Source: Drosophila miranda (taxonomy: Eukaryota > Arthropoda > Insecta > Diptera > Drosophilidae). From it: a stretch of DNA of 64,000 bases. Shown piece after piece: positions 11,869 through 23,335 of this stretch. The stretch spans positions 3,890,001-3,954,000 of the forward strand of contig NC_046673.1 of the NCBI RefSeq assembly GCF_003369915.1, given 5' to 3'. Each line of letters begins with the position of its first letter. Position 1 is the first letter of the stretch. The notes beneath the pieces were generated by a model. The model saw nothing but the letters and a program-made list of their open reading frames with translations. It was not told the DNA's origin and ran no database searches. Both the position numbers and the translations under genes were made by a program.

Positions 11869-12257
11869 TCACTGGCACATAGTGCCCAAACTTCCTTTGT
11901 CAATCATCTAATAATGCACTGTGAATAATTTCGTAGTCAATTAATGGACAGCCAACAGGCCAAAAAACACAGAATAATCTTACGATCGTACGAACATACA
12001 TACATACATATACATGTACATGTCAGGCAGCGCTGCCAAAAAACGTAAATAATGGTGTTAAAAATTCTGTATTAAAGTGATATTTAATATGTATTTAATA
12101 GTATTTTATTAACTCATCCATACGACATGGTCGTACCAATTATGCGTAGGTAATTATGTGGTACTCCGTAGTCAAAACAGCATTTTCCAAGTCGTCACAA
12201 GCAATACCTGTATATTTAAATAAAAACTAGTAATATCCTTTGACTGACAATAAAATT
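11869..12257. other. Spacer between two coding relics
   Basis: AT-rich, with CATACATACATATACATG simple sequence near 11995-12025. No gene is seen. Confidence 0.4.
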
Positions 12258-12485
12258 TTACCTTATGCACAGAATGATAATGGTCCTGCGTAGTTTCCTG
12301 GAATTCTTTATTTTTTTCTAAACCAGATTAACCAGGCTTAATACCCGCTCCATTTCCGCGCTTGACCACGGCAATGATAGCATTTGCAGAGCAACATCTG
12401 CCAGGTTAAGAAATCTGCGCTTTTCACCAGAATCTTTACAGAAGTAAGCCTCACTCCAAAACCTAGTGATGTTGCTGATATTTTC
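12258..12485 (-). pseudogene. Relic of a hAT-type transposase C-terminus
   Basis: The minus strand encodes FWSEAYFCKDSGEKRRF, then LNLADVALQMLSLPWSSAEM and ERVLSLVNLV, then a TAG, then KKIKNSRKLRRTIIILCIR and a TAA. The pattern (FW...La.lAl..LslP.SsAe.ERvfSlvn.vk...RN) is the C-terminal dimerisation region of hAT-family transposases, including the near-invariant ER-FS core (here ERVLS). The TAG falls where intact members continue with a basic KTKxRN stretch, which the following KKIKNS resembles. No BED finger, catalytic region or terminal repeats were found nearby, so this is a fragment of an old transposon or of a hAT-derived host gene. It is independent of the decayed gene to the left as far as I can tell. 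Confidence 0.7.
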
Positions 12486-14425
12486 TCTATTTATTTAAAG
12501 AATATCGCTATATTTGCACTCAATTTCTGAATATTTTCAACTTTAAGGTAATCCAAAACTGTGATAATTACATTTTTCTTAGCGCACAAGATTTTGTTGA
12601 CGGAATTCACCAAATTTTCCCGCATTTTTTCCCGTCTTCAAAAAAAGCCAGATCTGACGGGAAAAAAGCTTAGTCGGCAGGTTTGTGCTGTGGGCTCAGC
12701 TCCTAAACATATGAGCTCTCTCAGCATTGCTAAGCCATCACTTTAAAGATAGTTTTAAACGACGCAGCGGCTGCACGTGCAACATTTGTGACTGTGAGGC
12801 TGCTCGCGTTTTCTACACGCTGCAGCATTTTGCAAGCAGTATTCTGTTGTGATATATCATATCAAATGTTTTGAAAAGCGAAAAATGATCTATCACTCTC
12901 TTGGTGACCACACTCGCCATCGCAGAGGAACCCGCCCGACGTGTGCTCTCAATTTCTCGCTCCTTAGAGCGAGTCTCTCAGTACACACTCTAACACGAGT
13001 AGAGCAATGGAATAGGATAGACATACATATCCGTTTCCTCTCTCATGAATAAACCGATAATTTGTCGGAGACAAACTTTTGTGTTTGCTCTCTTCGTGCC
13101 AGCACTTTTGGTAACACGAAGGATTCCCTATAGGAAACCATCGGTGGCTATATTTTCCTATTACCCTTTAGTACGAAGCAAACTTCGATGCCGTTCCCAT
13201 CCAAAAATGTCGGGGAATATGCTCCTATTCTTGAATTTATATTTCTTCAGTGCTCAAACGATCTTGAAAAGTATCAGAGAGGATTACTGTGATTATTGAA
13301 TATAGACTGGACACTTGACAATCGAGTGGATAAACGCCGACTACAAGGAGTGGAATATCGCTGCAATTTCAATATTAATCTAAAAGTTAATTGTGGGAGT
13401 TTCTAAGAACTCCACACTTCGTCCTGGAGTATATCATCTCAGAGATCTTGGTGTACAAGAAAGGTCAACATATTTACATAATTTATTTGCTCAACGTTTC
13501 GAAATATATGAGAGAAATCTAAACTATCGAAATGGATAAAATATATATGTATGATCGATGGATGAACGACCGGCTATAAGAAATCCCGATTCCTCACAAT
13601 AAATCAATCTTATTAGAATGACATATAGAAATATGGTCAAATGGCGCCCAATCGATACGAAACTGAAACTGACAATATCTTTAAAACCGGATGAACAATT
13701 TTTGGAGAGCGCTAAATCACAATTTCCGCGTTCGTGGAGACGTCCTTTTTAATGGAATGGGTCAGCCCAGACACCCGCACAACAGGCCTATTTAATAACT
13801 TCGTTTGGCCCAAAAATATCCACGTGCCTGATTTTATGAGCTCTGCGATTCATCTCCAGAGGCGCATTCATCTCCAAGGTCACCAACTTTGTCGGACAAT
13901 CTTCAGAATGGAACTTTGGGAAAATTAAAGTCATGCGGTGTTGAACGTTTAATCCTTTAATTAAAATTGTTTATTCTGCTGATAATTTTCGCTAAGAATC
14001 ACTTAATAGTAGGCTGCTGACCACGAAAATTTATTTATTACAAATCGAAACGAAAGACATCCCAACAAATTAATTACTAGGTACAAAAGAGCTCACACAT
14101 TGCTAAGGCGAGTCAAAGAGGACACAAATTTGATCACCATCACAACTGAAATGATATTATTTTAGTCAGCTTCAGCATTCAAGTGTGACTGTGGCTGTGG
14201 CTGTGGCTGTGGCTGAGGCTGTGGATGTGGCTGTTGCATCGTTGTCAGTTAAATGCTGGGCATCAATCCTGTCCTCATAGAGGCGGCTGCAGCTGCTGCT
14301 TCTGCTGCTGCTGATGGAGTAGCTCGAACGTAGAGAGAAAGCATTACAATTACTTTGGCGGTGGCATATATTTCCAGGGTGATTTTGTTCATCAGAGTGC
14401 GAAGGCTGACGTGTCTAGCGCTTCC
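12486..14425. other. Intergenic spacer, including the probable 3' UTR of prtp
   Basis: I see no supportable gene. Frames such as that at 13734-13928 lack motifs. The right 200-350 bp probably belongs to the prtp 3' UTR. Confidence 0.45.
14189..14237. repeat. Imperfect (GTGGCT)n hexanucleotide repeat
   Basis: About eight units of GTGGCT with single changes (GAGGCT, GTGGAT), just downstream of the prtp stop codon. Confidence 0.85.
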
Positions 14426-16389
14426 TCAGAGCTCATCGTGACCGATGGACTTCTTGAGATAGGCCTTCAACTCGGGCAGGGTGCGGCTGCCCTCGTATTC
14501 GTCCTGCCGCTGACCGTTCCTGTAAAGGAAGAGCGTGGGATAGCCCTCGACCTGCTCGTCAATGCAGATCTGTTTGTTCTCGGGAGCCGTGCAGTCGACC
14601 TTGGCGATCACAACCCCGGACTGGGAATTGTGCGTCTCCGTGGCCAGCTGCTCCCAAGTGGGTTGTAGCTTTTGGCAGTGTCCGCACCAGGGTGCGTAAA
14701 ACTTGATGAAAGCGATGCCCTCAGCCACGGCCTGAGTGAATGCCACCTCGCCATTCAGCTGCTGCGGTTTCAGTTTCCCGGCCTCTTCATCGGCCTTCTC
14801 CTTGGCCGCATCTTGTGCAGATGTATCGCTGACCTCCTTCTTGTCCATGGGCACACCCACCATCTTTTCAACGTAGCTCTTCAGCGTGGGCAGATCTCGT
14901 GCACCCGAGTACTTCTCAATTTTCTTGCCATCCTCGATCCAGAGCAGCGTGGGATAGCCCTTGACCTCGAAGTCCTGGCAGACGGAGCGATACTGTGTGC
15001 AGTCGATCTTCGAAATGGTTACGCCCGAAATATGCTTGATTTCCTTTGCCAGCTCATCCCAGGTGGGAGCCAGGCGCTGCAGAAGAGGGAGAGACGATTA
15101 GAAAGGGGGGAATGCATTTGGCGTACTCAGTACCCAGTACCTGACAATGACTGCACCATGGGGCAAAGAATTTGACAAAGTGATTGCCGCTGGACACATG
15201 CTTGGCATAGGTGTCCTCGGTGAGATCCACCACCTTTCCCAAATTTTGGTTGGCCACAGGCACGGTGTTTCCTCCGTTCTCCTCCAGCGTCGCCTCGGCC
15301 TGCTCCACTTCGGAGAGCGTGTTCAGCTCGTGGTTGATGAAGTCCGTGATGGCGGGAAGGTCGCGAGTGCCTTTGAACTTCACTGACTCCGTATCGCCGA
15401 GCTTGAAAAGGCGCAGCGTGGGATAACCGGTCACCTGGTGTTCAGCACACAGCGCCTGGTGTTTGGTGCAGTCAACCTTGGCAATGATCACCTTCGGGTC
15501 TTCGACATTCATTATCTCTGCCAGCTGCTCCCACAATGGATGCAGCCGCTTGCAATGTCCGCACCTGCAAACAAAAGGAGACCGTGATAAGAGAGTTCTT
15601 TGTTCCAAACAAAGAGTTTATCATCTAATGCTTATGCTCCCTCAGAAGCAACGCTTCGATGCCTAATCTCGGATCCGAGACAGCCATTCCTAGCAACTTC
15701 CTAGTACGCCAAATTAGCTCAGAACGAGGCTATGACACTGATAAGGGCCAGTGAGCGCAACCAAAACTTAAGCATTGTTTAATATTTGTCAATCAATGGG
15801 CACGATAAAGCGATTCCTGACTTCTCCCCCGAAACAAAGCCCCTTTGATCGCCTTATCTGGGAACGTGTCCCAGTCCAGCCCTATGACGAATCCCAGTGC
15901 TGATTGGCACTAGCCCTCGGCCTCGGATTCGGATTCGACAAGCTGTGGGGCAGCGTCAGCCAAATTTATGGTACGTGTAGTGGCAATAACACAAAGACAC
16001 ACAACCAGGCCTATGCGCATTGACAATTATGTGTGTGTGCGTGGCTTGTGACATATGTACAAAGGTACATAGATACATATGTGGACCCTGCTGATTCGCC
16101 GGCTTTTTTTGCCATGTATAGCGCTCGCAGTTGATCAAATATTCATATATGTATGTATGCTTGTACTTGTATTCAAAAAAAATTCACGTTCCACTTACCA
16201 CGGGGCAAAAAATTTGACAAACACATTGCCGGATTGGACGGCCTGATTAAATTTCTCCGGGTCCAGTTCCACGGCAAACTGCTTCTCGGCATTTTTGACC
16301 GCCTCCTCCTCGGCCCGGACGGTGGCGGACAGGAAGGGCGACACGAAGAACGCGCACACAGTGATCGGTACCAAAGATCTCATTAACAT
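14426..16389 (-). CDS. prtp: Pretaporter: ER protein with three thioredoxin domains (TXNDC5/ERp46-like)
   Basis: Three exons (16199-16389, 15141-15564, 14426-15076) total 1266 nt, or 421 aa. The first of two close Met codons (16389) gives a signal peptide at about 1-26 (RSLVPITVCAFFVSPFL). Three thioredoxin domains follow, with active sites WCGHC (64-68), WCSHC (200-204) and WCGHC (335-339). Each domain carries the cis-Pro GYPTL motif. The C-terminus GHDEL is an HDEL-type ER retention signal. The architecture matches the family of protein disulfide isomerase-like ERp46. In Drosophila, Prtp is reported to reach the surface of apoptotic cells and act as a ligand for the engulfment receptor Draper. 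Exon 1 ends inside the first active-site Trp codon. The middle site, CSHC, departs from the usual CGHC. The gene is divergent from Amun, and a DRE lies 150 bp upstream of the ATG. Confidence 0.95.
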
Positions 16390-16534
16390 TTTATTGCGGC
16401 TTTGTGGTTTTTTTGTACGACTTCGATGTCTTTCGCAGCCCAAAGTGAAATACAAATTAAAAGTACAAATTAAAAATGTTGGTATGCCTGAATCGACTGA
16501 CTATCGACGGCGCTATCGGGTTTGACAGCTCGGC

Positions 16535-16542
16535 TATCGATA
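16535..16542. promoter_or_regulatory. DRE (DREF site) at the prtp promoter
   Basis: A perfect palindromic TATCGATA about 150 bp upstream of the prtp start codon. This is a common core promoter element of Drosophila housekeeping genes. Confidence 0.7.
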
Positions 16543-19277
16543 TTTGCTTTCGATAAAAATTCAATTAAATATGAAGCTTTAAGTCAAACTAAGCAAATTG
16601 TGGTTAAAAAAATTGAATGAAAAGTATCTTTTAGGTATCTTATGATAATTTAGCAATTGCACTTGTGGTGAATTTCAGTCTTTTAAAATAGTATGGTATG
16701 GCAGCGCTGGAGCAAAACAACACAAACAAGCTATCTGGCAACTCTGCAGCGAACACGAAAATGATTTCAAATGTATTGGTGTGAACAAAAGAAAAAGCGC
16801 AAAAATGAGAATCATCAGCAGAGACGTAGATATTTCGAAAGAGGGGTGGTTAACGTGATATTTTTTACCTGCTCATGAGATGATGGTGGCAGTATAGAGA
16901 GGGTGGATATGAACACATGTGTGTGTTTGTAAATATCTACGTATGCATGTACATAAATATATACTTGCATATGTATGTATGAACGATAATTGTATTATTA
17001 AGTATAAATATTCGTATCTGGTGTTGGAACGGGTTTTTATGAACAGGGGTGGGGAAACCAGATGCGAAATCATCCAATGGATCGTATCAAGTATCGATAG
17101 ACATCGCATATAATATTGAATCGCCTTTTTAAAAAACGCCTCCGTGTGTATAGGTGCGTGTGCACGACGAAGCGAAAAAACCTACATAGGGTAAAAAACT
17201 GAGCGAAACACAAGTAGAAGCAAAGAGAGGCAGCCAACAGCTAAATTGCAGCTGCTATTGCTTCGCCCCGTCCGACGACGACAACGAAAACTCGAATAGG
17301 GTAAGTAGAAACGGCAACAACGAATGATGGCGGCAAAGCGAACATGAAGTTAAAACCCGACGCAAAAGGCAAACGAGCGATAGGCGAACTCAATCGACAC
17401 AGGGGCGTAGTGTATGTGAAGCGGGGATAATTTAGGCTTGGCTTTCATACATGTATATATATGTAGTTGCGGCTTCGTATCTATAATATAACGGCTGTAA
17501 ATGTTCAATTCATACAGATAGATATGTATGTACCTCCACATAATATACAGCTATGTATATTTGTATGTTACCCCATAAAGGGATTCTCAGTAATTGTCAG
17601 ACTGTAGAAATAGTCAATAGCTTGGCCCATCAGGATTGTAAATAAATATGTATGGTCGATTATCGTGAATTTCAAGCACAAACACGTCGTGCTAGCGACT
17701 AAAATTCAAAAGCTGACGCACCCCCTCATGAATAATGATAGACGGACGCCGCTGCCGCTGCTGCTGTCGCTGGCAACTGGCACGGCACGGCCACAGACGT
17801 ACGCCGGCAACGTTGAGGGGTGATAGAGATACAGATACAGCTCAGAGGCGAGTGCGAGCGAGACAGAGATAACGCTGGAAATTCCAACTCCTGTTACTGC
17901 TTAGCTCTGCTTCGTTCCTGCCATACGAGTTTGTACTTGGTTCACGTTCACAGCTGCATCCTTTTGTGGTGTGTTTCGCGCTGCTTCTTTCCGACAGCAC
18001 AACGTCGACACCCTCCTGCTGTTGCCAACGACGCCACTGGCACGGCACGGGAACTGGCAAAGGCAACGGCAACGACAGAGCAAAGCAAAGGCAGAGCACA
18101 GAGCAGAAAGCTGAGGCAGAAACTGCTGGCTATAGAGTGTTGTTTGGATGACTGCCTCGCTGTAGACGAAACGAAAGACAGGCGACAACTAAACTAAAAC
18201 TAAATACATGCAGGCGAGCACAGGCAAGCGGCGGTCGCATAAAGCATAAAGAGGTGAGTAGTAAGTCGGTAGACGGCAACGTCCCGACGGAAAATTACAT
18301 TCTCTGGGTCTGGTCTCTGGCATAGCCTGTCCAAAATCAAACCAAACCAAAGCAACCTATACGACCCGATCGACTCCGACTGCGACAGCCTCCATCTCAA
18401 TCTGAAGCTGAATGATGTTTTAGTTGTTTTGCGTGGCGAGCGTGTGTGTGTGTTTGTGTGTGTGTGCAGTTTTTATTCATTTTCTGCCAGTGGGTGAAAA
18501 GCGGTTCTCTGTTGTGAAAAGAAAAGGAATACGACTAAAAATCATTCGTTTATTCTTGCTCGCGTTCGTATTTTTGATTTTCAAAATGTATGGAAAAAGA
18601 AATTTTTTGTTGCCTTCGTATTTGTATTTGTGTTTCTGCTGCCTCTGTATATAAAAGTGTGTGTGTGCGTGTTTTTTTTGTATGTCGAGCTGCTCTCTCT
18701 CGGTGTGCAAGAGCGTATAGCTGTATGTGTGTGTCTGTGTTCAAGTGTGTGTGTGTGTGTGGCGGACCAAAAAGAACCCGACGACGGCTGAGAGTAAAAT
18801 TCGATTTGTGCATGGAGGAAAAAAACGAGAAAGAATTTTAGCGAATAGAGTGCGATTATCGAATTGAGTAAATAAAACAAATAATTGCAGAATCAGCAGC
18901 AATCACAACCACAGCTGCAGCCAGCAGTCGTAGCATTAACAGTAATTCATCGAAAGCAATCAAAGCGGCGTGCATATGTAACCGTAACTGTTAAGCTAAT
19001 TGTGTGCCTTTCTTCTTCTTTCCTTCCCCGCTTCTGTTTCTGCTTCTATGTATGTTTCGCCGGCGACGACGACACCACCGATACAATAGCAGTACATTGA
19101 CACCGTCAGGCAGGAGCAGATAGGGGACACCTACATTTGTATATATTTCATACATATATACATACACACATTCAGCGATATATACAAGTCCAGGCTAAAA
19201 GGAGGCTGTTCTCCAACCTCCATCCTTCGCATCCGCATCCACATCTGCATCTGCATCAAACCCAAATACGATAAAAG
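16543..19277 (+). other. prtp-Amun intergenic region and probable Amun 5' UTR exons
   Basis: No coding exon is supported before 19278. A DRE lies at 17092-17099. Likely 5' splice sites are GGGTAAGTAG near 17300 and AGGTGAGTAG near 18254. A 3' splice site (ATTGCAG ending at 18890) precedes a CAG-rich leader. This suggests that Amun transcription starts near 17.1 kb and that its leader is spliced. Several frames of 60-125 codons here are low-complexity products of GT and CA repeats. Confidence 0.45.
17092..17099. promoter_or_regulatory. DRE (DREF site), probably the Amun promoter
   Basis: A perfect TATCGATA, about 2.2 kb upstream of the Amun ATG and 560 bp from the prtp DRE. Confidence 0.55.
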
Positions 19278-21011
19278 ATGGCCAACGGCAAGGCGACGGT
19301 ATCGTTCTTCGAGAACGGGAGCACCACACAGTTCGAGTACTGCTTCAAGCTGTATCCGCAGGTGCTCAAAATGAAGGCAGAGAAGCGGTCGAAGAAGCCG
19401 CAAGAGCTGATCCGGCTGGACCAGTGGTACCAGAACGATTTGCCGCGCCTGATTAAGGCGCGTGGAAAGGACGCGCACATGGTGTACGACGAACTTGTGC
19501 AGACCATGAAGTGGAAGCAGTCGCGCGGAAAATTTTATCCGCAGCTCTCGTACCTGGTCAAGGTAAATACACCGCGCGCCGTCATGCAGGAGACAAAGAA
19601 GGCCTTCCGCAAGCTGCCCAACCTGGAGCAGGCGATCACAGCTTTATCGAACCTAAAGGGCGTCGGCACCACGATGGCCTCCGCCTTGCTGGCGGCTGCC
19701 GCACCCGATCGCGCCCCTTTCATGGCTGATGAGTGCTTAATGGCCATACCAGAGATCGAGGGCATTGACTACACCACCAAGGAGTACCTCAACTTTGTGA
19801 ACCACATCCAGTCCACGGTGGAGCGTCTAAATGCAGAGGTGGGTGGTGAGACGCCGCACTGGTCTCCGCACCGTGTCGAGCTGGCCCTATGGTCACACTA
19901 CGTGGCCAATGACTTGAGTCCCGAGATGCTCGACGACATGCCGCCCCCAGGCACCGCATCTATCAGCACAAACGGAGCGAGCAACAATGTCCTCGACGGC
20001 GACGACACCAATGATGGTGTGGCCGTGGACCTAGACGACGAGAGCCAAGGCGCAGGTAAGCCCATCTCTAAATTTCTTGTCAAATGTGCCTTTTTCTGTA
20101 TATGATGCCAATTTTGGTCTCCATCTACAGGTGGGCGCAACACTGCAACAGAGTCGGAGACCGAGAACGAGAACACCAATCCGGCCGCTTTAACGCCGCT
20201 ACTTGCGGGCGAGGCCAAGAGCAATGCCACTGCCGTGGGAGCCGCCTTGCAGGATGGCGACTCGAACTTTGTGTCGAATGATTCCACCTCCCAGGAGCCG
20301 ATCATCGACGACAACGATGGAACCACACAGACAACGGCCACCACATCCACAGAAGACGGTGAACCTCTTGGGATCGGCATTGGCCTGGGCAGCGGGGGCA
20401 CACCTTTGGCCTCCGACTCGGAAAGCAACCTCGAGGCGCCCCTAAACACCAATCGCTTGAATGCGGTCGGTACAGTGCAGCCGAGCAAACCACAGACCCA
20501 GTCTTCGACCGAGAAACAGACACAGAGCCCGAACCACAACAACAGTAAGCAGCAGATCAACAATGGTCAGGCGACTCCAGCGGAACAGCCAGTAAAGGCA
20601 GGAGCGGCAAAATCCGCTGCCAACGGCAATGGTAATGGCAATGGAGTGTTGGGCAACGATCTGGATGATGGTGAGGATGAAGAGGATGAGGAGGACGAGC
20701 TGGACGAGGAGGAGAACAACGATGAGGAGCTAGAGGCTGACGAAAGCAACAGCAGCAACAGCAATGCGCGCGAGACCAAACTGCAGCAGCTGGCGGCTTC
20801 CGCTGTAGCGGGAAAGGTGGTTACGGTCACTGAGACGGCGGTGGCTACCGAGCCGATCAAGGGGGCGGCAACGGACACGGCGTTGTCAGCGCCTGCCATT
20901 GGACAGAAGCGCACGGCCCTGCATTGTGAGATGGAGATGAGCAATGCGCCAGCCGGCGCTGTGGGTGGCGGCGACAAGTCGCCGGAGCTGAAGAAGCTGC
21001 GCAGCGAATGA
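19278..21011 (+). CDS. Amun: Amun: nuclear DNA-glycosylase-like protein
   Basis: Two coding exons, 19278-20055 and 20131-21011 (GT..AG intron of 75 bp), give 552 aa. The N-terminal half (1-220) is globular. It contains a helix-hairpin-helix-like segment, LSNLKGVGTTMASALLAA (about 123-140), typical of HhH DNA glycosylases. I do not see the catalytic Lys/Asp arrangement of active glycosylases, so enzymatic function is doubtful. The C-terminal half is disordered, with Ser/Thr/Gln/Asn-rich linkers, an acidic run at about DLDDGEDEEDEEDELDEEEN, and a basic KKLRSE terminus. This matches Drosophila Amun (CG2446), a nuclear protein with a glycosylase-like domain whose misexpression affects sensory organs. 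The start is the first Met and is preceded by GATAAAAG. Confidence 0.92.
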
Positions 21012-23335
21012 GTCGGAAGCGGGTATCATCGAACGATCGGTTCGGTTCGGCTCGCCACGTATCTGGTGGAAAGACATATGTATGTAGTGCAGTTGAGTCG
21101 AGCTAAAGACATAGAGCAACATTACCTACACTTTACCACAACAACATTCAAGAAATTGTACTATTAAGCAACTAATTATACATACATATAATATATTATA
21201 TATATATATATATATACACACGAACATATAGCGAGAAGCAAACCAACACTCACACGCCACACACCTTACACACTACACTCGCACACCACACCACACACCC
21301 CACACCACACAACACTCGCATGATACAACAGATACAACAACAGAACAGAACAGAAGACAGCAGGACGGAGGATGCTTGCATACCGATCCAGCAAAAGCAG
21401 CAGAACCACAGAAGAAATTTCAATAGCAAGAGCGCGCGAAAAGGAGGAGTCGACTCGGATTCAGATTCAGATTCAGAGTGCAGCGTTAACGTAATATAAT
21501 GGAACGAAAAGCAAATACACCTTACGTGAATAGTAACTAAAGCGAGATCAGATATTTTTACACAGTCAAAATGAACATTTAATTATAAAGAAATTTACAA
21601 ATGCCGCAGTTGCCCACTACATACAAACAAAAATGAGAGAAAACAAAAACAAAACAAAGGAAGCAAGAACTAAAAAGGATGAAGAAACAATAATTATAAT
21701 AAAACAAAGTAATTTATATACATAGGTATTTAAATTTAACAATAAATCAAAACTGTCGCATGTACACGCATTTTCCCCGCAGTATATTTGCACATTCACG
21801 CGCTCTCTCTCTCTCTCTCTCTCTGTCTCCCACACACAAAAACACAAAGAAGAAAAAAAAAAAACAACAAAAAAGCCGAAACTCATTTCAAAAATAAGAA
21901 ATTTTTGTGGTCGTAATTGTAATAATATAATTTATATTTTATGTGTACAACTTTTTTTTTAACTATACATATACAGAATTTTTATAATTTATACGATAAT
22001 CACACTCTTCATTTGGTTTGCACGAAAGGACTGCAAACGACGTCAAGAAACTACATTTTAATTCCTATTCGTCGCCAGTCGCCGACCGATGTCTGTTTAC
22101 CATGCATGCACTCATGTACGCGTAGCAGTGAATGCTCTGCTGCCTGTGCAGGCCGTGGCCGTGGACAGGGATCGGTTCGGTTCGATCCCGGACTCTAAAA
22201 TCAACATCTCAAAATTATAATCATTTTTATTATTAATAGCATAAGTCCAAATAAATTGTGAAATATTAAGAGAACACCGCATCAGAATGAAACCATGACA
22301 ACCCATCATGTTGGCTTGTTGAAAGGATGCTTCGATAGGCAGAAGCTGTTTGAATGCACGTTCTGTTCTGGTCCGCAGTTTGGCAAAAGTGTTTTTTTTT
22401 TTTGAAAATCCGTTAGTAATGCGGATTAGTCATCGATATCGATTACAGCCGTGCACATCTGGTCTGCTAACATCGATAATACAGCGACTAGAGATGAACG
22501 TATAAGTGACTATTGTTCCGGCGATAGCTGTGACTGATATCATAAAAATATCAGCGACAATAAGCAAACATGCTTTGATTTTTAATTCAAAATATAATTA
22601 AAAATGTTTTTTGAAATATAAAAAATATCAAAATTTAGGATATTTGTTGTCTCATTTCGGTTAGCTTGCCATTGGCCATAGTACCGAAAGCAGTGACTGG
22701 TGGCCTCAAAAGACCAGTGACTGGCGACAGGGAACGTAAATATGTGCCTTCCCTGAAGGAGACAAAAGAAAACACGGAACAACACCTAAACATATACAAT
22801 TGTAAGTGAGTAATTTAGCACATTTGTGCGACTGCCACGACTGCCGACGACGGGCTAGTCCCATCCCACACCCCACACCCCGCTAATCTCCATCAACAAA
22901 GGCTAGAGCATCAGCCTTAATATCTAATAATTGAGGAAAGAGCTAAAACCAAACCCGAAGCTAGTGGCATGGCAGAGTAGTGTAGCGTAACATTTGCCAT
23001 TAGACCGCCCCCGTAAATTGACTTGTGGCTGTTGCCCGTACCTTTTCAGTGCTGCTGCGGATGAAGCGGACTGTGAACTGTGATTGAACAGTGGCCAGCC
23101 AGGAGCTAAGCAGCTGTGACTATGCGACAACAACAGAGCACCAGAAGCGACTCTAACTCCAACACCAGCACCAGCTCCAGCTCCAAATTGAACCCATTTT
23201 CCGCTTAGCCGAACAGCAGTGCGTGTGTTCTGCAGCTGCGAGTGCATCGGGCACAGGCCACGGGCACGGGCACAGGCACAGGCGGATACCCAACCAACAA
23301 ACCAACCAACAAGAGGCGGCGGCTGATCAGAACCA
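21012..23335 (+). other. Amun 3' UTR and FucT6 upstream region
   Basis: The left part is AT-rich with TA and CT runs (about 21190-21215 and 21802-21822), as expected of a long Amun 3' UTR. From about 22400 a promoter-like zone begins. The 22920-23335 part is GC-richer and is probably the FucT6 5' leader. No coding exon was found. Confidence 0.45.
22431..22478. promoter_or_regulatory. DRE-like cluster upstream of FucT6
   Basis: CATCGATATCGATTA and, about 30 bp on, CATCGATAATA. Each has a 7/8 match to the DRE palindrome. They lie 0.9 kb before the FucT6 ATG and would fit a leader with an intron. Confidence 0.4.

Noticed and set aside
20567..20977. Ser-rich 136-codon minus-strand frame
   Set aside because: Antisense shadow of the acidic Glu/Asp run of Amun.
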